In this document: positions 53,401-62,114 of the stretch, one piece after another
How the letters are laid out: each line of letters begins with the position of its first letter
How positions within the stretch are numbered: the stretch's first letter is position 1
Assembly (NCBI GenBank): GCA_016721765.1
Contig: JADKHO010000001.1
Location: forward strand, 1,848,001 to 1,912,000
Source of the DNA: Bacteroidota bacterium
Lineage (GTDB): Bacteria > Bacteroidota > Bacteroidia > UBA4408
Length of the DNA: 64,000 bases
Reading direction: 5' to 3'
The notes under the pieces: generated by a model
Seen by the model: the letters and a program-made list of their open reading frames with translations, nothing else
Told to the model about the DNA's origin: nothing
Databases searched by the model: none
Translations under genes and position numbers: made by a program

Positions 53401-55365
53401 CTAAGCATCAATCTTAGCATACTTTGCATTTTTCTCAATAAAATCTCTACGTGGAGGAACTTCATCGCCCATGAGCATGCTGAAAATTCTATCGGCTTCG
53501 GCAGCGCTATCGATGGTTACTTGGCGTAAGGTTCTGAATTCAGGATTCATGGTTGTTTCCCATAATTGTTCCGCATTCATCTCACCCAAACCTTTGTATC
53601 GTTGAATTCCCACATTGCTTTCTTTTCCCGGGCTTGCTAATTTCGCAATAGCATTTAAACGGTCATCCTCTGTCCAGCAATAGATTTGTTCTTTCCCTTT
53701 TTTAACTAGATAGAGTGGAGGTGTAGCGATGTAGATGTATCCTTTCTCAATTAGTTCTTTCATGTAACGGAAAAAGAAGGTAAGAATCAAAGTAGTGATG
53801 TGACTTCCGTCGATATCGGCATCCGTCATAATAACTACTTTGTGGTAACGTAATTTTTCGATGTTTAATTCTTTGCTGTCTTCCACCGTTCCAATAGAAA
53901 CTCCAAGTGCAGTAAACATATTTTTAATCTCCTCGTTTTCGAAGATTTTATACATCATTGCTTTTTCCACGTTTAGGATTTTTCCACGCAAAGGCAAAAT
54001 CGCTTGAAACTTTCGGTCGCGACCTTGTTTAGCGGTTCCTCCAGCCGAATCACCCTCAACCAAATAAATTTCGCATTGTCCGGGATCGGTTTCAGAGCAA
54101 TCGGAAAGTTTTCCGGGCAAACCGGTACCTGTAAGCACATTTTTACGTTGCACCATTTCACGTGCTTTTCGGGCAGCGTGGCGTGCTGTGGCAGCTAAAA
54201 TTACCTTATCCACAATCATTTTAGCTTGTTTTGGATGCTCTTCGAGGTAATTGGTAAGCATTTCACTCACCGCCTGATCAACAGCACCCATTACTTCGTT
54301 GTTTCCGAGTTTTGTTTTGGTTTGGCCTTCAAACTGCGGTTCCTGCACTTTCACAGAAATAACAGCAGTTAAACCTTCACGGAAGTCATCCCCGGCAATT
54401 TCGATTTTTACTTTGGAGAGCATGCCTGATTTTTCAGCATAATTCTTCAAGGTGCGTGTTAAACCTCTGCGGAAGCCGGCTAAGTGTGTTCCACCTTCGT
54501 GTGTATTAATGTTATTTACATAGGAATGTAAGTTTTCCGAAAAGGAAGAATTGTACATCATGGCAACTTCCACCGGAATACCGCCTTTATCGCCTTCCAT
54601 ATAGATAGGCTCATCAATCAGCTTTTCGCGGGTGGCATCAAGGTATTCCACAAATTCACGTAATCCGCCTTGCGATAAAAAGGTATCTGTCGGATTTACT
54701 CCTGCATCATCTTTCTCACGTAAATCGGTAATTTGTAAGGTTATACCTTTATTTAAGAAGGCTAGTTCACGCAAACGAGAGGAAAGAGTATCGTAACTGT
54801 ATTCGGTGGTTGTAAAAATACTGCCATCCGGTTTAAAAGTTGTTTCAGTACCTCTTTTATCAGTGGTCCCAATTTCTTTTACATCAAACAAAGGCTTACC
54901 AATGCTGTATTCTTGGGTGTACATTTTGCCATTACGGTTTACCACCACTTTTAAGTGGGTAGAAAGTGCATTCACGCAACTTACACCTACCCCGTGCAAA
55001 CCTCCGGAAACTTTATAGGAATCTTTATCAAATTTACCACCGGCATGAAGCACTGTCATAACCACTTCCAAGGCACTTTTCTTTTCCTTTTCGTGGTAAT
55101 CGGTAGGGATTCCGCGGCCGTTATCTTTAACTGTTATTGAGTTATCCTCGTTGATAAAGACTTCGATACTGTTACAATGTCCGGCCAAAGCCTCATCAAT
55201 AGAGTTATCTACAACTTCGTATACCAAATGGTGAAGTCCTTTAAAACCGGTATCTCCAATGTACATCGAAGGGCGTTTACGCACCGCTTCCAATCCTTCC
55301 AATACCTGAATACTATCTGCTGAATAATCGTCGTTTTTCACTTTTGCTGTTATCGTTTCTTCCAT
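53401..55365 (-). CDS. gyrB: DNA gyrase subunit B
   Basis: 654 residues, complete. GHKL ATPase motifs EVVDNSIDEA and DNGRGIPTDYHEKE, Toprim EGDSAGGTAKQGRDR and TDADIDGSHI. Introduces negative supercoils with GyrA, which is not in the window. The tail ends ENPKYAKIDA-like. Confidence 0.96.
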   Translation of the reverse strand: MEETITAKVKNDDYSADSIQVLEGLEAVRKRPSMYIGDTGFKGLHHLVYEVVDNSIDEALAGHCNSIEVFINEDNSITVKDNGRGIPTDYHEKEKKSALEVVMTVLHAGGKFDKDSYKVSGGLHGVGVSCVNALSTHLKVVVNRNGKMYTQEYSIGKPLFDVKEIGTTDKRGTETTFKPDGSIFTTTEYSYDTLSSRLRELAFLNKGITLQITDLREKDDAGVNPTDTFLSQGGLREFVEYLDATREKLIDEPIYMEGDKGGIPVEVAMMYNSSFSENLHSYVNNINTHEGGTHLAGFRRGLTRTLKNYAEKSGMLSKVKIEIAGDDFREGLTAVISVKVQEPQFEGQTKTKLGNNEVMGAVDQAVSEMLTNYLEEHPKQAKMIVDKVILAATARHAARKAREMVQRKNVLTGTGLPGKLSDCSETDPGQCEIYLVEGDSAGGTAKQGRDRKFQAILPLRGKILNVEKAMMYKIFENEEIKNMFTALGVSIGTVEDSKELNIEKLRYHKVVIMTDADIDGSHITTLILTFFFRYMKELIEKGYIYIATPPLYLVKKGKEQIYCWTEDDRLNAIAKLASPGKESNVGIQRYKGLGEMNAEQLWETTMNPEFRTLRQVTIDSAAEADRIFSMLMGDEVPPRRDFIEKNAKYAKIDA

Positions 55366-55406
55366 TACTTATTTTGACTAATTTTTACGTGATTTTTTAT
55401 AGAAAA

Positions 55407-55414
55407 CAAATATA
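55407..55414 (-). promoter_or_regulatory. -7 box of gyrB
   Basis: Minus-strand TATATTTG, perfect TAnnTTTG, 41 nt before the gyrB ATG. No clear -33 box. Confidence 0.45.
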
Positions 55415-55540
55415 CTATTTATATCTCAGTAAAAATCGTGAAGTACTAACAAAATCAGGTATTTTATTAACAAATATTTCACAAAAATTAGCAATTCAAA
55501 CAATAAAAAAAGAATACTTTCGTTCGCAACTAAAATTGGG

Positions 55541-56200
55541 GTGAAAACAGGGGTGAAAAATTTGTTTTTTTTGGTATTTTTTTGTAGTCAATTGGCCTTG
55601 ACTTTTTGCTCCTTTTCACAAGTGCTTGAAAATGCATTACCCAAAGCTACCCTAAGTGGATATATTTTAACAAAGGATAGCTTATTGCCCGTTTCGAATT
55701 GCAATGTTTTAAATACACGCTCGAAACAGGGTACCAGTAGTAATTCATTTGGCAATTTTAGCATAGTGATGCGTTTGGGCGATACCATTTCATTTACCTC
55801 GGTGGGATATCAACCTCGTTATTTCTATTTTAAGCGTGATTTGCTTGCGCTGAATTACAATACGCAGATATTGATGAGTAATGATACCATCGAATTAAAA
55901 ACATTCGTTTTTAGAGACCCAACGTATCAAGCCAAATTGAAAAAGGAGTTTGACCGTTATTTTAGTGCCGATAGCTTGGCTGCTTTTGAGGAGTTGAGTC
56001 GAAGGGCTATGATTAAAAATAAAAATTTGCTATACAATGTAAGTGAATTGTATCATCCCGTTACTTATTTTTACGATCGCTTTAACAAGCAAGCACGAAA
56101 CTGGCGAAAGATTGATCGCTATCGATACATCATTCAGCAAGCAGAGAAGGAAAATAAAATAAACGTTAAAAGCACCACCGATGATTATTATGCAAAATAA
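55541..56200 (+). CDS. Exported carboxypeptidase-regulatory-like protein
   Basis: 219 residues from GTG 55541 (a second GTG at 55553 is possible). Hydrophobic signal segment (FFLVFFCSQLALTFCSFS), then ATLSGYILTKDSLLPVSNCN and FGNFSIVMRLGDTISFTSVG, a CarboxypepD_reg-like domain found at the front of many TonB-linked proteins. The C-terminal half is charged and helical. Function unknown. Divergent from gyrB. Confidence 0.8.
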   Translation: MKTGVKNLFFLVFFCSQLALTFCSFSQVLENALPKATLSGYILTKDSLLPVSNCNVLNTRSKQGTSSNSFGNFSIVMRLGDTISFTSVGYQPRYFYFKRDLLALNYNTQILMSNDTIELKTFVFRDPTYQAKLKKEFDRYFSADSLAAFEELSRRAMIKNKNLLYNVSELYHPVTYFYDRFNKQARNWRKIDRYRYIIQQAEKENKINVKSTTDDYYAK

Positions 56201-56259
56201 TTGGCATTGTTGTTGCGAAAAATAAAATCAATAATCACAAACAAGTAAAAACAAATCAC

Positions 56260-56556
56260 ATGAAAAAATTACTAATGATTGCTGCCTTCCTTGGATTGGG
56301 ATGGTTTTCGACAGCTTTGGCACAAGAAACTAAAAAGGATTCAAAGCAAGAGATGAAATCAGAAAGGAAAGAGCAGAAGGATAAAATGAAAGCTGAAAAT
56401 CAGGCTACACGAAAAAATGAAAAGGCTGTAGCAGTTTCTAAAGGAAACACCAAAACAAAAGCGGATGGGACGCCGGATAAGCGATACAAAGAAAATAAAA
56501 AGTTAAAAAAGGATGGAACTCCGGATAAACGATACAAAGAAAATAAAGGCAAATAG
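56260..56556 (+). CDS. Small exported Lys-rich repeat protein
   Basis: 98 residues. A signal peptide (LLMIAAFLGLGWFSTALA) precedes a strongly charged mature part. The last 32 residues hold two copies of DGTPDKRYKENK in tandem. The short repeats DGTPDxRyKxNK occur in other small Bacteroidota exported proteins. No function is known. A terminator follows at 56582. Confidence 0.75.
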   Translation: MKKLLMIAAFLGLGWFSTALAQETKKDSKQEMKSERKEQKDKMKAENQATRKNEKAVAVSKGNTKTKADGTPDKRYKENKKLKKDGTPDKRYKENKGK

Positions 56557-56581
56557 ATAGTGGTTAGGTTTAGTGTGAAAA

Positions 56582-56611
56582 GCCTCTCTGAAATTTCAGG
56601 GAGGTTTTTTA
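56582..56611 (+). terminator. Terminator after the Lys-rich repeat gene
   Basis: CCTCTCTGAAA/TTTCAGGGAGG, an 11-bp self-complementary hairpin with one G.T pair, then TTTTTT. Confidence 0.85.
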
Positions 56612-56715
56612 ATTTTGCTAACGATTAGCAGCACATTGAACTTTATATCGACCCATCATAACTATTAAATAAAGTAAACAGCTTCTCATTTAAAAACAAA
56701 TATTCTACAACCAAA

Positions 56716-56982
56716 ATGAAAACTTCAACAGTTCTTGCAAGCCTATCAATAGCCTTATTCAGCATCGCCTTTGCACATGGTGCAATAAACGATAAACTAA
56801 AACAAGACATTAAACACAATACAAAAGTGGTGAGTAAAAAGGCTGCAAAAAATGTAGAGTATGTAGCTAAAGAAAGCGGCAAGAACATTAAAAAAATTTC
56901 AGAAAAAACAGCAGTTGGAGTAGAGAAAACGGTTAAGAAAATTGATGCAGACATCAACAAAAAAAAGGCGGCAAAAAAATAA
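56716..56982 (+). CDS. Small exported Lys/Ala-rich protein
   Basis: 88 residues: signal peptide (TVLASLSIALFSIAFA), then amphipathic helix-rich mature part KQDIKHNTKVVSKKAAKNVE and a very basic end (KKAAKK). Likely helical, possibly DNA- or envelope-binding, unknown. Its last codons are part of a terminator hairpin. The opposite-strand frame lacks a good signal peptide and terminator fit. Confidence 0.72.
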   Translation: MKTSTVLASLSIALFSIAFAHGAINDKLKQDIKHNTKVVSKKAAKNVEYVAKESGKNIKKISEKTAVGVEKTVKKIDADINKKKAAKK

Positions 56983-57000
56983 TAATTGCCGCCCTTTTTA
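56960..57000. terminator. Bidirectional terminator overlapping a stop codon
   Basis: GGCGGCAA (56967-56974) pairs with TTGCCGCC (56986-56993), with T runs on each strand. The TAA at 56980-56982 of the plus-strand gene is in the loop. It also follows the minus-strand outer-membrane gene ending at 57014. Confidence 0.85.
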
Positions 57001-57013
57001 ATACAACATAACC

Positions 57014-58720
57014 TTAAAACGAGTAGCTAATTCCTGCCAATAAATTAAAGCGCTGGGTAGGATAATTATTCCAACGGTAATACCTGTAAGCAGCTATATT
57101 ATTAAACTTTACAAAAGCCGACAAGCGTTTGTTATAAAGGTATTCCACGCCAATATTTACATCCGTTATTCCTTTTAATTCGCGAGTGCTTTCAGCAATA
57201 AGTGGTTGATTTCCAACAGGAGTAAAGCCGGTAAACTCCGATATTTTAGCATATTGTTTATTAATTGTAAACACATCTGCCATAATCCATATTTTATCTT
57301 GTAAATTATACTTCCCCGTAAAGGCAAGTTGCAGAGAGGGCTTATGCCAAGCTTGCGCTTCATTTTCCATGGCATAATTGAAATAATCGATTTTCCCTCC
57401 TAAGCGAAATTTATCGGTTGTGGTATAAGCTAATTCACCATGTACATTAAAATAATTGGCATCGTCGTAAAGTACGGTGAAACGGCTTTGTTCAAAATTT
57501 AAAGCATAGTTCACGAACAAGGGTGTGTTCTTTAAGCTCGCGTAAGTACCGGAAACATGAAAGGATATTTCGGAGCTGAAATTGCCGCGTAAGCCGAGCG
57601 TTGCGTTAAAGGGGGTTGTTGAGTTTTCGATAGGAAGTGATGATAAAATAAAGGGATTTTCAGTGGCCAATTTTTTATAACTGTTGCGTTCTGTTTTTCC
57701 ATCCACATCTAAGTACACCGCCAAAATATTATCAACCAAATTATATTTAGCATGCAAGTTAGGGAAGAAATGTGTTTTTCCCGCAGTGGACTCAATCGTT
57801 ACTTTTATTCCCAAAGTGGCCTCCCATTTTTCTTGAGCGGCTTTCACGAAAGGAGCAATAGAAACAAGCGCTTCGCTAAATTCAGATAAGGAGTTTTTAT
57901 TGCTATAGTAATCAACTGCCACATTGCCTCCAAATAATTCGGATTTTACAAATTTGCTTAAGGTAGCATCTACAAAGAAATTGTTTTCTAAAGCGGGGCC
58001 TTGTTCCGTAAAATTGTAGTATTTTAAATTGGCTTCATAATTCATTTTGTCTGAATCATGATGGGTACTTAGCAATTTGGCTACTATCCCAAAGTTTCCA
58101 TACGCTTGTTCAGTTTGTTTTTTCTTGAGCACCGTATCACTGAAAAGCCTGTCCACCCCGTAATAATGCATTCCATTGTAGTTATAGTCAAGCGCAGCTG
58201 AAACCACATTTTCTTTCACAAAATATTTTCCGAAAGCTCCAATTTCATTATCGCTAAATCCTGCATAACCGTTATTTTTGCTGCTATAAGTAGAGGAAAG
58301 GTGTTTGGCATGTGCCCCAAGCGAATATTCTTTTTTTCGTAAATTGTTAACGAAGGCTTCAAGATAGGGGGTAGTGTAAGTTCCTAATCCAACTTTTACA
58401 TAACTGTTATACAATTTTGTTAAGGGTTCGCCTTTCATTTTTGCTGCAGCAATTGGCTCTAACTCAAAATTTTTGTCAAACTTTTTGGCCAAAAAAGTAT
58501 AGGTGAGTTTAGGGCTTTTAGGGGTTGAATCGTTGATGCTCGGATTGTCATTTAGTTTTACTGCATCCACAATCGTTGGTTTGTAATCTTGAATTACATT
58601 CACTTGTTCGGTACCCAAATCGTCTCCTTCTTTTTTATCATTTTGTGCCAGCACATCGTTCCCACAAAGTGAAGCCATTAGCATGAAAAAGGAAAGTATT
58701 AGGGTGTGTAATTTAGTCAT
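57014..58720 (-). CDS. Outer-membrane beta-barrel candidate
   Basis: 568 residues from ATG 58720 with a signal peptide (LHTLILSFFMLMASLCGND, A-Q site at VLAQND). After a charged linker (VNVIQDYKPTIVDAVK) the rest alternates aromatic and polar residues in repeated strands, and ends in Phe (YSF), as outer-membrane beta-barrels do. No plug domain or TonB box was recognised, so it may be a non-TonB barrel. The TPR gene is immediately upstream on the same strand. Confidence 0.8.
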   Translation of the reverse strand: MTKLHTLILSFFMLMASLCGNDVLAQNDKKEGDDLGTEQVNVIQDYKPTIVDAVKLNDNPSINDSTPKSPKLTYTFLAKKFDKNFELEPIAAAKMKGEPLTKLYNSYVKVGLGTYTTPYLEAFVNNLRKKEYSLGAHAKHLSSTYSSKNNGYAGFSDNEIGAFGKYFVKENVVSAALDYNYNGMHYYGVDRLFSDTVLKKKQTEQAYGNFGIVAKLLSTHHDSDKMNYEANLKYYNFTEQGPALENNFFVDATLSKFVKSELFGGNVAVDYYSNKNSLSEFSEALVSIAPFVKAAQEKWEATLGIKVTIESTAGKTHFFPNLHAKYNLVDNILAVYLDVDGKTERNSYKKLATENPFILSSLPIENSTTPFNATLGLRGNFSSEISFHVSGTYASLKNTPLFVNYALNFEQSRFTVLYDDANYFNVHGELAYTTTDKFRLGGKIDYFNYAMENEAQAWHKPSLQLAFTGKYNLQDKIWIMADVFTINKQYAKISEFTGFTPVGNQPLIAESTRELKGITDVNIGVEYLYNKRLSAFVKFNNIAAYRYYRWNNYPTQRFNLLAGISYSF

Positions 58721-58787
58721 CTTATTGGATATTAAAAGCTGGGATATAGGCATAATCAATTTCATTTTTTTTGTATCAAATTAGGAC

Positions 58788-61700
58788 TTACTCTTGTTTG
58801 TTTAAAGTATCGTTAAACAATTGCATGTTTTCCAATTTGCTCTCTTCAAATGGAATCTCAATTAATTCAGGTTTGTGCGCTGCATCGGCATCCGCTTCGG
58901 CTTTATTAATTCCATCGAGTTTATCTTTTGCTTCCTTTATTAGGTCTTGATTGTCGGCATTGTCAATGATACTTTGAAGTGTTGCTTTGGCTTGAAAATT
59001 ATCTTTCATGGCAACATAGTTATCCGCCCAAAGAATAAAACTCTTTGCAATCCAGTAATCGTAAGAAGGAACTTGTTTTATTATTTCATCTATCGTTTTA
59101 ACCGAGCCGGCATAATCGCTCTTTTTATATTGAAGTAAAGCAATGTTGTATTTGGCTTCTGCACCCATTTCACTTTTTGTAAGGTTGGTAGTAATTTTAA
59201 ACTCATCCATAGCCAAAGAGTCATTTCCGCTTGCTTGATAGGATTTGGCGGAAATTAAATGCGATTCATGAATTATTTCGTTACTCGTTTTTTCCATTGC
59301 AATTAATTTTTTTGCGGCTGTTATGGCGGCATCAAAATGTTGCAATTTAAAATTGCAACGCATTTGTCCAATTCGTGCTTCCATAATATTCGCAGGAATT
59401 TCAGCCAGTTCCTCAAGTTTCAAATAGGCAGCCAAAGCATCCGAAAAATTCTCTTTTTTATAATTTATAAAAGCAGATTTTATAAGCGCTTTTTCAGTAA
59501 AATTGCTTTTGGCTTGTTCCGTAACAAACACATATCCTTTGAGTGCTTCCACAAAAAAACCTTTTTTAAAATCACATTCAGCTTTATAAAAATTTGCATT
59601 CAGTTTGAAGTAAGCATTTGGATATTTAGCGAGGTATGCAGCAAAATCGGTGGAAGCATTGTCGCAATCACCTTTTACATAGCGCAATTCTGCTGATTCG
59701 TACATGGCGCTATCTAAGGCTGATGCGCTTATGTTTATGGATTGTGTTTTTAAATAATCTTCAAATTCAGCGATATTCGAAGTCTCCACATAGATGGTGC
59801 GCATATTTGTAAGTGCTTCTCGCGCTTCCGAGCTCTTTGGGTAATCTGCAATTATGCGTTTGTTTAACTCCAGCGCCATTTTGTTTTGATCACTATTGTA
59901 GTAGATCAAAGCCATTTTCAAAAGTGATTTTTTTACATAGCTGCTATTGGGATATTCATCCACCATTTTACTCAATATACCCAGCGCTTTGTCGTTTTGA
60001 TTTTGTACCAAATAAGCATTTGCCAACTCGTATTTGGCATCATCGCTGTAAGTTGATTTTGGGTATTGATTAATAAGCGTTTGAAGTGTTTCTATTTTAT
60101 CCCCAAATTTGGTTAACACGCCCATGGCGCTTGCTTTTTGATAAAGCACATAATCGTTATTCAGGGATGAAATTTTAGATGCATGATTGTAATAATCGAT
60201 GGCGTTGCTATAATCTTTTGTAACAAAATATGCATCACCTATGCGGGTATATGCATCATTCAATTTTTTTGCATCTTGTTGCTCAGCATCCGGAGTACCA
60301 ACGTATTTGCGAAACCACACGATTGAATTTGCGTAGTCGTTTAATTTAAAATAAGCATATCCCAAATTATAGTTCACGGTTTTAAATACGGGTTGCAAGG
60401 CAGCTCCCGGTTCAAACAAAAATGTTTTATAGGCACCTATCGCTTCTGTATATTTATTTAATCGGTAATATGCTTCGCCTTTCCAGTAGTGACTTAAGGC
60501 ATTTAGGTTTTTGTCTTTGGGATATTGTAGAGCCTTTTCAAAATTCAAAATCGAACTTTCCAAACTCTTGTCATTAAACAATTCTACGGCACGGTAGTAA
60601 GCAATTTTTTGATACGCAAATTGCATGTCCTGCGATTTTTGTTTTATTTTTTCAATCGAAGTTAGCGCGTCTTTGTAGTTTTTGGTAGTGAGGTATACAT
60701 TCACCAAATACTTATATGCTTCATCCAAACGAGGGGAATTTGGATATTGACTGATGTAGTTTTCAAATGCAGTAATTGCTTCTTGGTAAGGATTATAAGA
60801 AAGTTCGAAAGCTAATTTAGCAAAAGTGAAAAGAGCGTCTTCTTTTATTTCGGGGTCAAAATTTAATTTAGATGCCACTTGCATGGAATTGCGGGCAAAT
60901 TGTTTATTGTTTGTGTTGATGTAGCAATCGGCCAAATGGTAGTGAGCCATTTGAGTGAGGCTGTCTTCTTCCTTAATAGATTTTTTAAAATTCTCAATGG
61001 CTTTTGCAAAGTCTTTTGATTTGTAGTACGCGTAAGCAATTTGATAGGAATCTTCGCGCGAAACTTTTCCTGCTTGTTTGAGGTATTTTTCGAAGTAAGG
61101 AATGGCTTCTTTGTATTTATTTTTTTTGTAATACGCATCACCCAACAAATGCGCAATTTCGGGTGCGCGCTTCACATTCGCTGAATCGAGAAGTCCGGGT
61201 GCGTAAGAAATAACCTCATCATACTTGCCCTGCATATAATAAATTTGAGCAATGTAGTAAGGCACAAGTGGACCAAAATTTGGATTCCCTGAAAGCTTTA
61301 AAAATCCCTTTTGTGCGGTTTCGTAATTTTTATTTAAATAAGCAATATGTGAGTAATAGTAAGTTGCAGGAGCCGCATATTTGTTATCGACATCTTTAAT
61401 TTCAAAAAATAATTTTTGTGCTTTTTCATACGCTTGTTTCGAAAAATAGCTGTAACCAAGCTTAAAGTAATAATCAGAAAGTTGGGAGTTCGATAACTGC
61501 GAAGGCTCTACTTTTTCATAATAAACGATTGCTTCTTTAAATCGTTTTTTGCGATATTGGAAGTTACCCATATTGAAATAGGCCATTTTGATATGTTTAC
61601 TTTCAGGATGCTTTTGGACAAATTGCGTGAGCAAATATTCAGCGTCATCATTAAATAACTCAAGAGCACAAATAGCTGTGTAATACTCTGCATCTACTCG

Positions 61701-61910
61701 TTCTTCTGTTTGAGGTTTTGCGGATTCGATTACTTTTTGAAAAACTTTTTGAGCAGCTCCATATTTTTCTTTTGCAAAGAGCTCCATGCCCAATTTAAAA
61801 TCCGCATCCTTGTCGGTATAGATTATCGTTTTTTGAGCGCTGGAAGGAGGAGCATAAATTAAACTGAGCAGAAAAATTAGCGCAGCGCAAATCGCACGGG
61901 ACTTTGTCAT
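58788..61910 (-). CDS. Large exported TPR protein
   Basis: 1040 residues. A signal peptide (ALIFLLSLIYAPPSSA, then QKTIIY) is followed by many tetratricopeptide repeats with patterns such as YKEAIPYFEKYLKQ, YANSIVWFRKYVG and YPNSSYVKKSLLKM. It has no catalytic domain. Scale and location suggest a periplasmic or outer-membrane scaffold working with the neighbouring barrel. Gene order (TPR then barrel) is close: 67 nt from the TPR stop to the barrel start. Confidence 0.88.
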   Translation of the reverse strand: MTKSRAICAALIFLLSLIYAPPSSAQKTIIYTDKDADFKLGMELFAKEKYGAAQKVFQKVIESAKPQTEERVDAEYYTAICALELFNDDAEYLLTQFVQKHPESKHIKMAYFNMGNFQYRKKRFKEAIVYYEKVEPSQLSNSQLSDYYFKLGYSYFSKQAYEKAQKLFFEIKDVDNKYAAPATYYYSHIAYLNKNYETAQKGFLKLSGNPNFGPLVPYYIAQIYYMQGKYDEVISYAPGLLDSANVKRAPEIAHLLGDAYYKKNKYKEAIPYFEKYLKQAGKVSREDSYQIAYAYYKSKDFAKAIENFKKSIKEEDSLTQMAHYHLADCYINTNNKQFARNSMQVASKLNFDPEIKEDALFTFAKLAFELSYNPYQEAITAFENYISQYPNSPRLDEAYKYLVNVYLTTKNYKDALTSIEKIKQKSQDMQFAYQKIAYYRAVELFNDKSLESSILNFEKALQYPKDKNLNALSHYWKGEAYYRLNKYTEAIGAYKTFLFEPGAALQPVFKTVNYNLGYAYFKLNDYANSIVWFRKYVGTPDAEQQDAKKLNDAYTRIGDAYFVTKDYSNAIDYYNHASKISSLNNDYVLYQKASAMGVLTKFGDKIETLQTLINQYPKSTYSDDAKYELANAYLVQNQNDKALGILSKMVDEYPNSSYVKKSLLKMALIYYNSDQNKMALELNKRIIADYPKSSEAREALTNMRTIYVETSNIAEFEDYLKTQSINISASALDSAMYESAELRYVKGDCDNASTDFAAYLAKYPNAYFKLNANFYKAECDFKKGFFVEALKGYVFVTEQAKSNFTEKALIKSAFINYKKENFSDALAAYLKLEELAEIPANIMEARIGQMRCNFKLQHFDAAITAAKKLIAMEKTSNEIIHESHLISAKSYQASGNDSLAMDEFKITTNLTKSEMGAEAKYNIALLQYKKSDYAGSVKTIDEIIKQVPSYDYWIAKSFILWADNYVAMKDNFQAKATLQSIIDNADNQDLIKEAKDKLDGINKAEADADAAHKPELIEIPFEESKLENMQLFNDTLNKQE

Positions 61911-62030
61911 ATCAACATATAATATTAATTGGTTAAAATTACTCAGGATTAAAGCAGCAAAAGGGCGATAGAATGTAAGTTATTAACGCGTGTTTGTTCA
62001 AATTATTGCAATGGAAGGAGGGAGTGCCTG

Positions 62031-62072
62031 AAACAAAAAAAAACCTGTAGGCTTTAAGGCTACAGGTTTTTC
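62031..62072 (-). terminator. Terminator after the FN3/T9SS gene
   Basis: AAAACCTGTAG and CTACAGGTTTT, 11-bp stem with 9-nt loop and a T run on the minus strand. Confidence 0.85.
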
Positions 62073-62114
62073 GAAAAATAATCAATGAATTAGTTCATCG
62101 GAGTTAAATCAAAT

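Noticed and set aside
55344..55544. 66-residue frame between gyrB and the next gene
   Set aside because: AT-rich and overlaps the gyrB start and promoter; no conserved motif.
56643..56960. 105-residue frame on the minus strand
   Set aside because: Overlaps the 88-residue plus-strand gene, which has a clean signal peptide and shares bases with a terminator.
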